From assembly GCA_035630195.1 (NCBI GenBank), contig DASQLD010000203.1, positions 1 to 14,248 on the forward strand: 14,248 nucleotides of DNA, read 5' to 3'. Every line of letters begins with the position of its first letter. The stretch's first letter is position 1. Positions 1 through 5,832 of the stretch are shown piece after piece. Position numbers and translations under genes: made by a program. The stretch is from DASQDN01 sp035630195. Lineage in GTDB: Bacteria; Acidobacteriota; Terriglobia; Bryobacterales; Bryobacteraceae. The notes beneath the pieces are model-generated. The model had not been told where the DNA came from, made no database searches, and saw only the letters and a list, made by a program, of their open reading frames with translations.

Positions 1-57
1 GATCTTACGCTCAACTACATTGTTCAGGCAATGGATCTGTTCACAGAAATGCGGAAT

Positions 58-87
58 AGGCTGCTTCCTGAGGGGCAGAAGCAGCCT
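58..87 (-). terminator. Perfect 10-bp inverted repeat, probable terminator of the PEP-CTERM gene
   Basis: Arms 58-67 (AGGCTGCTTC) and 78-87 (GAAGCAGCCT) are perfectly complementary around a 10-nt loop. The hairpin lies 30 bp beyond the stop codon of the minus-strand gene ending at 117, where a terminator would be expected. On the minus strand the sequence after the stem is only moderately T-rich (TATTCCGCATTTC), so it is not a textbook intrinsic terminator; it could also be bidirectional or an mRNA 3'-end stabiliser. The pairing is seen directly; the role is inferred. Confidence 0.55.
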
Positions 88-116
88 TTCAGAGTTCGTT
101 CCGAAGGAGGGGGAGG

Positions 117-983
117 CTACTTCGACTGGCCTAGCATCCGCTTCCGGAACGCCAAGGCGCCGACACCTGCCAGGAGCATCACATACGTGCCGGGCTCAGG
201 TACAACGGTGACAACATTTCCGCCACGCACGAAGAAAATGTAGCGGCCGTCAACACTGCTGTTCAGGCTATTATCGACGAGAGGAAATGTGCCTGAGTTG
301 ATGAAGGTACCGGGAACTCCGGAGCCGAAAAGGCTGTAGGACTCACCCGGTATACCCGTACCGTTCGAAAAGCCAACGTGGGCCGAGAACCCGCCTAAAC
401 CATCGGAACCGAAACTGGCGTCGCCGGTCTCAAATAGCACCCGATCGTAGTTGAAGATGAAATCGAAGTTACCTGCGCCTGTCTCGGCACGATCCACCAG
501 AAGGAGTTGGAAAGCGTTAGTCTTATCTACGTTCTCTTCGAAGTAGCCAACATCGATCCAGTTGATCCCGAAGGCGTTCTTACCCTCAAAGGTCCCGTTG
601 CCAAATGTTACGACACCACTAGCCGGGTTGCGTGTATCGACGTCAGCAAAGAACGGGGCAATGATTTGGCGGAATGCGTCATCGAGCCCAAAAGGAGTGA
701 AGGTCGCCAAGGGCGCATCGAACGTGACGTTGCCGTTGGTATTAACGTACAAGGTGTTACCAACGGTACCGTAAAAGTTGAATGAAAAGCCGATTGGAAC
801 CGGATCCCCGGAGCAGGTTCCGCCCGGAGCAGGGTTGGTGCAACCGCCGATAGTGTAAGTTCCATCATCGTTGCGGCCATCTGCAGTTGAATCGAATCCT
901 GGCACAATGGCTGCACCGAAAACGATTGAGTTTAGAAGTGTGAGCGCGGACACAGCTAATGCCGAGCGCGCAAGAATACCCAT
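117..983 (-). CDS. PEP-CTERM sorting domain protein with nidogen-like (NIDO) domain
   Basis: A 288-residue exported protein. Residues 1-24 form a signal peptide ending near FGA. The mature body is rich in Gly, Asn, Asp and Phe. Residues about 60-255 resemble the extracellular NIDO domain (IGFSFNFYG, LYVNTNGNVTF, IAPFFADVD, FQLLLVDR, FDFIFNYDR). The C-terminus is a complete PEP-CTERM signal: VPEPG at 261-265, a hydrophobic stretch (MLLAGVGALAF) and a basic tail (RKR). In known systems exosortase recognises this signal in the inner membrane and delivers the protein to the surface or exopolysaccharide; no exosortase gene is in the window. The start ATG at 983 follows GGGGGA at a 7-9 nt spacing. 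The gene is probably monocistronic: 133 bp separate it from the upstream gene and a hairpin follows it. Adhesion or biofilm-matrix function is inferred; ligand unknown. Confidence 0.93.
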   Translation of the reverse strand: MGILARSALAVSALTLLNSIVFGAAIVPGFDSTADGRNDDGTYTIGGCTNPAPGGTCSGDPVPIGFSFNFYGTVGNTLYVNTNGNVTFDAPLATFTPFGLDDAFRQIIAPFFADVDTRNPASGVVTFGNGTFEGKNAFGINWIDVGYFEENVDKTNAFQLLLVDRAETGAGNFDFIFNYDRVLFETGDASFGSDGLGGFSAHVGFSNGTGIPGESYSLFGSGVPGTFINSGTFPLVDNSLNSSVDGRYIFFVRGGNVVTVVPEPGTYVMLLAGVGALAFRKRMLGQSK

Positions 984-999
984 TAAGTTTCCCCCGATA

Positions 1000-1028
1000 A
1001 CTACATGTTGAGTGAATTAGAGTGTAAA
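1000..1028 (-). promoter_or_regulatory. Possible promoter of the PEP-CTERM gene
   Basis: On the minus strand TTTACA (1028-1023) and TGTAGT (1005-1000) are 17 bp apart, resembling -35 and -10 elements, and end 17 bp before the start codon at 983. Both boxes are imperfect, and acidobacterial promoters are poorly defined, so this is only a candidate. Confidence 0.25.
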
Positions 1029-1116
1029 CCACCCCAGCTTTCACTTCAAGGGACTTAGGTACTGTTTTGATGACTTACTCCAGTAGTAACGAAGTACTAG
1101 ACGCACTGTCCACTAT

Positions 1117-2679
1117 CTAACGGCCGCAGTTACCGTTGAACTGAATCTCCCAGGATTTGTATTTCGGAAAGAACAGGTTCAGCCCGCTGAAAGTACTGCC
1201 GTCCGGGCTCCACTCGCCGTTGGCCGCGACACTGCCGGCAGTTGAGGACTCTGCATATCCCGGAACGTTGAAGTGGCTAACCTGGCGCAGGTTCGTTCCA
1301 TCGCCGTCCATCATCATAAACTCGGTCTTCAGATTCAGCGTCTTCGACATCGTCGGTTCAGCGCGATAACCGTAAGAACTCATAAAGATAATCTTCTTGC
1401 CGTCCGGCGAAAACCTTCCGTGCTCGTCCCAGATCGTTGGCGAATTGGTTAGATTCGTCATCTGCCCTGTCGTAATGTCCAGGATGTATTGATCCTGGCC
1501 TTCAACTTGGGCGTGATTGACGAACCCTTGGTCTGCGGATAACAACAGATCTTTACCGTTTGGAGAAAAGTTGCCAGGCTCTACCCAGTACGTGTCCGGC
1601 GGCGTAATGTTGCGGACGTTACTTAGAGTGAGCACACCATTCACCTCCTCAAAATCCGCGATCAACAGTTCCCAACGGCCAAACTGGTAAGCGAGTATAT
1701 TCCCGTCAACAATTTGCGCCCAGACACCCTTCTTGCCGTCGGGCGTGAAGGCGACACCTGTGAAGCCGTCTGCCTTGTTCTGTGGTCCGAAGTCCTGCAG
1801 CTTTCGCCATACCGAACCGTCCGGTGTTGTCACGAACATGTCCACCCAGATGCCTGATTGCAGCCAGCCTTCGATTAGCGCCGGAGTCGCATAGAAAGGC
1901 TTGACGAAATTCTCCTGTTCGGCTGCAAGAACAATCCACCGTCCTGACGGGTGCCAGTGTGGCTGCATCTTCATCTTCCGACTAGTGGGTCCGTTCACCT
2001 TATCTGTACAAGTGATGCAAACCGGCGCCCCTCCGTCCTTCGAACCCACATAGACCTGAGCCACGCCACCGGCGTCCTCTTTGTTCACCAGATACTGGCT
2101 GCCATCAGGTGACCACACTGTCAACCCCGAGTATGGCGAAGGTATGATCTGACGAATCGCACAAGGATCGTCAGCGGAGCTGCTTTGCAACATCTCGCCG
2201 CCGCCAAAAGTCCACCGCTGCGCTTCGCCGGATAAACACGACCACATCACTACGTTTTTGCCCACATCTGAACTTGCAGCGCTCATGCATTTGCCGACCA
2301 GACCTTTGATTTCACCCGACGTTGTCGTCGCCCAGCGCTGATTGGCGCTACCGTGACAGTAAAAAACGGCTACTGAAGCGCCCTCCCGCCAGATAGATTC
2401 GAGTGACGCATCGACGCACCACGAGCCCACCTTGAGCTGACCGTCGGGCTGAAGCACGAAATCCTGAGACGCTGACCCGTTGCAGGCGCCGATTCGCAGT
2501 TGAGTGCCCCAACCGGCATTTGCCGGCAGCTCGAGACACGTATTTGCCGTGAGGTGATTCCTTACGGCTGCACCCTCTGCCGCAGGGGCAGAACTCATCA
2601 AGAGGAGAGCACCCACTACCGTGGGCGCAAAGAAAACATAACGAACAGCAGTTCCTATCACTACACGTGGAATCGGCAA
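1117..2679 (-). CDS. Exported ricin-type lectin / TolB-like beta-propeller protein
   Basis: A 520-residue exported protein. An N-terminal signal peptide (hydrophobic core about residues 14-30, ending near APAAEGA) is followed by a ricin-type beta-trefoil domain at about 40-160, with repeated Cys pairs and QxW-type motifs (NQRW 113-116, AQRW 153-156; the first repeat has the variant SQDF). From about 175 it becomes a TolB-like propeller with six PD40-type repeats: WSPDGS 189, HPSGRW 243, FTPDGK 311, FSPNGK 371, FSPDGK 423, WSPDGS 490. The lectin part probably binds carbohydrate; the propeller is probably a protein- or glycan-binding platform. No catalytic domain is visible. The start is uncertain: TTG at 2679 gives a good signal peptide, GTG at 2661 is an alternative, and a strong GAGGAG motif at about 2709-2704 is too far upstream of either. 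Domain calls are confident; biological role is inferred. Confidence 0.9.
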   Translation of the reverse strand: MPIPRVVIGTAVRYVFFAPTVVGALLLMSSAPAAEGAAVRNHLTANTCLELPANAGWGTQLRIGACNGSASQDFVLQPDGQLKVGSWCVDASLESIWREGASVAVFYCHGSANQRWATTTSGEIKGLVGKCMSAASSDVGKNVVMWSCLSGEAQRWTFGGGEMLQSSSADDPCAIRQIIPSPYSGLTVWSPDGSQYLVNKEDAGGVAQVYVGSKDGGAPVCITCTDKVNGPTSRKMKMQPHWHPSGRWIVLAAEQENFVKPFYATPALIEGWLQSGIWVDMFVTTPDGSVWRKLQDFGPQNKADGFTGVAFTPDGKKGVWAQIVDGNILAYQFGRWELLIADFEEVNGVLTLSNVRNITPPDTYWVEPGNFSPNGKDLLLSADQGFVNHAQVEGQDQYILDITTGQMTNLTNSPTIWDEHGRFSPDGKKIIFMSSYGYRAEPTMSKTLNLKTEFMMMDGDGTNLRQVSHFNVPGYAESSTAGSVAANGEWSPDGSTFSGLNLFFPKYKSWEIQFNGNCGR

Positions 2680-2890
2680 CTTGCCGAAAACCCTTGCCCT
2701 TAACTCCTCAGGGATTTAGACTTACTATCAGGCAGCTAATCAGCAACAACACTAGAGGGAATCTCCTAGCGCGGAGAACAGCCGCTTAGGAAGAGGGACG
2801 TCGGTAGTGTATGAGATGTCAAGGCGAAAGACTTGCCGCCATGGAAAATGGCTCTGGCGCGACGACACTTCGACTTATGCTCGACTTTGA

Positions 2891-2919
2891 ATGCACAGCC
2901 GCCCGAACCGTCTGTGCAT
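2891..2919. promoter_or_regulatory. 8-bp inverted repeat upstream of the hydrolase gene, possible operator
   Basis: ATGCACAG (2891-2898) and CTGTGCAT (2912-2919) are perfect inverted copies with centres 21 bp apart, two helical turns, as expected for a dimeric regulator. The right arm overlaps a -10-like CATAAT (2917-2922), and the ribosome binding site follows at 2931. No convincing -35 is seen at the matching distance. The remainder of the 267-bp divergent intergenic region (2680-2946) shows nothing else I can support. The repeat is seen; operator function is inferred. Confidence 0.35.
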
Positions 2920-2930
2920 AATAGCTTTGC

Positions 2931-2936
2931 AGGAGG
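2931..2936 (+). promoter_or_regulatory. Ribosome binding site deciding the hydrolase start
   Basis: AGGAGG, a full Shine-Dalgarno match, stands 10 nt before the ATG at 2947. It argues against the longest open frame, which begins at 2833 and adds 38 residues of low-quality sequence. A weaker AGGA before the GTG at 3001 leaves a second, shorter start possible. Confidence 0.6.
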
Positions 2937-2946
2937 TTGTCAACCC

Positions 2947-4212
2947 ATGTTCGCGAAGCCATTGTGGTGGGCAGCGTCACCGTCGCCAGGAATCATTCCA
3001 GTGAAGGAGTCGACATTTCGCCGGCTGAAGCTTCCGGTTCTCCTCCTGATTTCTACGCTGCAGGTGTATGGTCAGTGTAATAGCACGTGCGCGCCGGATG
3101 GCAAACAAAATAGCGGAGCCATCTATCGCGTGTGTATGCCGCAGCCAAGTTGTTACAACGGAAATCTCGTGATCTATGCTCACGGATACGTCGACGCTTT
3201 CAAACCGGTTACGATACCGGAGGACCAGTTGGCTCTGCCGGATGGAGTCGCCATCCCCGAGTTGATCAATAAGCTCGGTTTCGCGTTTGCCACCACCAGC
3301 TATAGCCGCACCGGACTCGCAATTCTCGAAGGCGTGCGCGATGTCCGCGACTTAGTCCATGTATTCGCGGCCCATTATGGCAACCCACAACGCATTTACT
3401 TAGTCGGGCCCTCTGAGGGTGGACTCGTTACGGCAAAGTCGATGGAGACATATCCTGGACTGTATGCGGGTGGCGTTGCCGCCTGCGGCCCGGTCGGTAA
3501 TTTCCAGGCCCAGATTAATTACATGGGCGATTTTCGTGTCCTCTTCAACTACTATTTCCCTGGCGTAATTCCAGGCAGTGTGACACAGATCCCTCAGTCT
3601 GTAATCGATTCCTGGTCCACCACGATAGAGCCGACAGTTCGCGAGGCGGTCCGAAATAACCCTGGTGCTGCTGCCCAATTAATTCGTGTCGCCGGCGTGT
3701 CGATTCTTAAGACATCTGATACTGAAGATGCGATCGTCCGCTTGGCCTGGTACTCGGTCTTCGCCACGAATGATGCAAGGCAACAGCTGGAAGGACAGCC
3801 GTTCGACAATATCGGGCGCTGGTACTGGGGATCTAATAACGATTTTCTGCTGAACTTGACGGTCGAACGACTGGCTGCAGACTCGCGAGCGTTGACGGTA
3901 ATGCAAAACTATGAGACCACCGGCAGGCTTTCGGCGCCGCTGGTGACGATCCACACAACCGCCGATCCGGTAATTCCCTACTGGCACGAATGGTGGTATG
4001 GCGCAAAAGTTGCCTGGGCGGGAAGTGGGCGCCTTCTGAGTGGCTTGCCGGTTACTCGTTTCGGTCACTGCCAGTTCAACGCTGCCGAAGTGCTACTCAG
4101 CTTCGGCGTCATGCTGCTGCAATCGGGACTACAACCGCCACCCCAACTCTTGTCCGACCCGGTACCGGCAATCGACCGATCCGCGTCTATGATCCCATCA
4201 GCGATCCGCTGA
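2947..4212 (+). CDS. Exported alpha/beta-hydrolase (serine hydrolase)
   Basis: A 421-residue protein with the alpha/beta-hydrolase layout. Oxyanion-region strand LVIYAHGY lies at 74-81, the nucleophile elbow is GPSEGG with Ser156, the acid is probably Asp340 in HTTADPVIP, and the catalytic His is probably His374 in RFGHCQF. Spacing and order (Ser, Asp, His) fit the family. A signal-peptide-like segment (residues 28-42, PVLLLISTLQVYG) follows a basic stretch, so the mature enzyme should begin near QCNSTC and be periplasmic or secreted; four Cys in the first mature residues may form disulfides. The signal peptide would be more typical if translation began at GTG 3001 (Val19). It presumably cleaves an ester or amide bond, but the substrate cannot be told; it matches no subfamily I can name. 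It is divergent from the lectin gene and followed by a hairpin, suggesting a single-gene unit. Confidence 0.88.
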   Translation: MFAKPLWWAASPSPGIIPVKESTFRRLKLPVLLLISTLQVYGQCNSTCAPDGKQNSGAIYRVCMPQPSCYNGNLVIYAHGYVDAFKPVTIPEDQLALPDGVAIPELINKLGFAFATTSYSRTGLAILEGVRDVRDLVHVFAAHYGNPQRIYLVGPSEGGLVTAKSMETYPGLYAGGVAACGPVGNFQAQINYMGDFRVLFNYYFPGVIPGSVTQIPQSVIDSWSTTIEPTVREAVRNNPGAAAQLIRVAGVSILKTSDTEDAIVRLAWYSVFATNDARQQLEGQPFDNIGRWYWGSNNDFLLNLTVERLAADSRALTVMQNYETTGRLSAPLVTIHTTADPVIPYWHEWWYGAKVAWAGSGRLLSGLPVTRFGHCQFNAAEVLLSFGVMLLQSGLQPPPQLLSDPVPAIDRSASMIPSAIR

Positions 4213-4268
4213 TGTTGCGCGCGTGGCATCAGCGCCGATCTTTCCTGAAAGAACAGTCGGCGCAACAT
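4212..4268 (+). terminator. Nested, competing stem-loops after the hydrolase gene
   Basis: Inner hairpin: GCGCCGA (4232-4238) pairs with TCGGCGC (4257-4263) and continues as TCTTTC (4239-4244) with GAAAGA (4247-4252), leaving a 4-nt bulge. Outer pairing: ATGTTGCGC (4212-4220) is a perfect inverted copy of GCGCAACAT (4260-4268), sharing 4260-4263 with the inner stem, so the two cannot form fully at once. The position, right at the hydrolase stop codon, suggests a terminator, but only a short T-run (CATTTTG, about 4277-4283) follows. Confidence 0.5.
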
Positions 4269-4626
4269 GCGTACGTCATTTTGTAGGGCGTCTGATGCGA
4301 CTTACGTGAAATGCCATTTCTCCACCTTGTATGCAACCAGCTGCAAAGCATCGCGCCGCCTGCCTTGTCCATAAAGGGATTGGAAGAGTTGCCGAATCTC
4401 CGTTGCCACTCAGGCTCCAACTACTGTGCTGTCTGGGCTTCATGTTCGTTCTCCTGACTGTGCCTACAAATAAATCTCAACCAAGCTGCCGAATGCCGGA
4501 GCTAGACGTGATACACCTGATCAAGAAAGTTTGGAATCTGTAACGGCCGGAAGCAGGCGCGCAGCCGCTGATTGCTTCGCGGCTCGGGTTCCATCAGAGC
4601 TGGGTCCGGTGCGTTTAAATCTTATG
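4213..4626. other. Gene-poor stretch between hydrolase and transposase remnant
   Basis: These 414 bp contain no gene I can support with confidence. They hold the stem-loops after the hydrolase, a possible 55-codon minus-strand ORF with a good ribosome binding site, and a hairpin beside an attC-like half-site next to the transposase remnant. Longer open frames on either strand have no recognisable motif and poor residue composition. The stretch probably includes eroded mobile-element DNA. Confidence 0.5.
4276..4443 (-). CDS. Possible small protein of unknown function (55 aa)
   Basis: On the minus strand AGGAGA (4455-4450) stands exactly 6 nt before ATG (4443), and the reading frame beginning MKPRQHSSW stays open for 55 codons to a TGA at 4278-4276. 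The predicted peptide is basic, has no signal peptide or membrane segment, and resembles no family I know. The neighbouring frame (about 4408-4306) reads as a more protein-like amphipathic stretch (VATEIRQLFQSLYGQ), which could mean that a longer gene was broken by a frameshift. The ribosome binding site is the only positive evidence. Confidence 0.18.
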   Translation of the reverse strand: MKPRQHSSWSLSGNGDSATLPIPLWTRQAARCFAAGCIQGGEMAFHVSRIRRPTK

Positions 4627-4632
4627 TTAGGC
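4563..4632 (+). repeat. Hairpin plus attC-like half-site beside the transposase remnant
   Basis: AGCCGC (4563-4568) and GCGGCT (4579-4584) form a 6-bp stem with a 10-nt loop. Downstream, GCGTTTAAAT (4611-4620) and GTTAGGC (4626-4632) resemble the L' and R' boxes of an integron attC site in order and spacing. The expected complementary boxes on the 5' side are missing: CTGTAAC at 4538-4544 is a poor R'' match and no TTTAAACGC partner exists. It may be a degraded cassette site or the end region of the insertion sequence. The motifs are seen; the assignment is speculative. Confidence 0.2.
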
Positions 4633-5518
4633 GGCGCGGCGCTCGTAGTGATGGTGCAGCCCACCGACTTCGCGAATTTCGACCACCTCTCCTTCTTGGG
4701 GAGGCTGTACTCTCCGGGCCTGCGCGGCGTCCTTGACGAACGACAAGTGAGTTCGCCACCCATCGCAAAATAGGTCGGGAGCGTACGATGCAGAGAGCTT
4801 TCGCCGAAGACGATGACATGATCCAGACACTCGCGGCGAATCGACCCCAATGAGCCGTTCGAGATAGGCAGTTGCCATGGAGATCGCGGTGCCGATAAGG
4901 CCTGTTTGATACCCGTTGCCTTCACCTGATCGACGAAGTCCTTGCCGAAGATTTGATCACGATCGCCAAGCAGATACCCTGGCGCGCTGTCCACGGAAAT
5001 GCCTCCCGGAATTGCTGGGCCGTCCATTCTGCCGTCGGATAAGCAGTCACGCCGAAGTGGAGAACGCGCCGCCGATCGTGAGCAAGTACCAGGAAGACAT
5101 ACAGTATCTGGAATCAGATCGTAGGTACGGTGAAGAAGTCCACCGACGCCATGCTCTTGGCATTGGTTCTCGAGCAACGTCGCCAAGTCTGCGAAGGCGG
5201 TCTTCGAAGTCGAACCATGTATGGGGCGACCGTTGGTTCAGTAATCTCAATGCCCCAGCCTGAGCAACTCGCCGTGGATGCGTGGTGACGGGCTGTTGCG
5301 GCTCATCATCCGGATCAGATTTCGAACCTGTTGCGGCACACTGGACCGACCTCGCTTGCCACGGTGGATTTTCACGTCCAAAACAAACGGAAGCCTATAC
5401 GATGGCAAGCGACAACCGTGTCGGCCTATACGATCATCGGGACCGAATTCCACTCGCTCCACAGACTCCGCAGCCAGACCCAGAAGAGTCGATCGGCTGG
5501 CGTCAGTTTGAGCCATTC
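4627..5518 (-). pseudogene. Degenerate rve/DDE-type transposase (IS3/IS481-like)
   Basis: An insertion-sequence transposase is readable across three frames. In order: EWLKLTPADRLFWVWLRSLW to FRLFWT*KS (5518-5366, two stops), RSSVPQQVRNLI to RIHGELLRLG (to 5253), IEITEPTVAPYMV to VLAHDRRRVLHFGVTAYPT and FPW (5251-4991, one TGA), DSAPGYLLGDRDQIFGKDF to SAPRSPWQ (4991-about 4873), AYLERLIG in another frame (about 4866-4843), SIRRECLDHVIVFGESSL (from 4842), and QPPQEGEVVEIREVGG to HYERRAA before a TAA at 4627. The likely DDE residues (Asp in SVDFF, second Asp in GDRDQ, Glu in LERLIG) survive but in different frames. At least six frameshifts and three stops make it non-functional. The N-terminal helix-turn-helix part was not found and clear terminal inverted repeats were not identified. 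The family is known from intact relatives; exact IS assignment is uncertain. Confidence 0.85.
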
Positions 5519-5832
5519 ACCTGTCTTCCGGTAGACCCATCCCGGTTCACGAGTTACCGGATATGCGGCTTCGTCTCCTGGTTCTGAACAAATCGTCCAA
5601 CTCGGGGTCCGTAATACCTATGGCGGATACCTGCTGGCTGAACGCCGAGAGCACTTTGGCGAGCGTTCCCCGGCGCGTTCAGCTCACGAGACCGGACCGC
5701 ACTCACGTACTCCTCGCCGGCCGATTCCTGCAATCACGTTGGTGCGCGATGGTTCCGCCCAAAGAGAGAGTAGCCAATGAGCTCACTCACGCGCCGCTCC
5801 TGCTTTACGGCTTTTGGGGTACACACACCCAG
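5519..5832. other. Non-coding or eroded stretch between transposase remnant and DMFase-like gene
   Basis: No intact gene is evident in these 314 bp. On the minus strand 5666-5547 reads as a 39-residue helical stretch (TLAKVLSAFSQQVSAIGITD, then PELDDLFRTRRR) ending at a stop. It looks like the C-terminal tail of a small, possibly antitoxin-type protein whose upstream part is interrupted by a TGA at 5681-5679. No start codon with ribosome binding site precedes it, and I cannot name the family. No strong terminator follows the gene ending at 5833. Confidence 0.3.

Noticed and set aside
2833..2946. 38-residue N-terminal extension of the hydrolase frame
   Set aside because: A full AGGAGG precedes the ATG at 2947, and the upstream residues neither look like a signal peptide nor have a ribosome binding site.
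4331..4543. 70-codon plus-strand frame with a hydrophobic stretch
   Set aside because: No ribosome binding site and no recognisable motif; one short hydrophobic run is not enough to call a membrane protein.
4521..5186. 221-residue open frame on the minus strand taken as one intact protein
   Set aside because: Only part of this frame carries transposase sequence; the rest is out of frame with the conserved segments, so it is a by-product of frameshifts.
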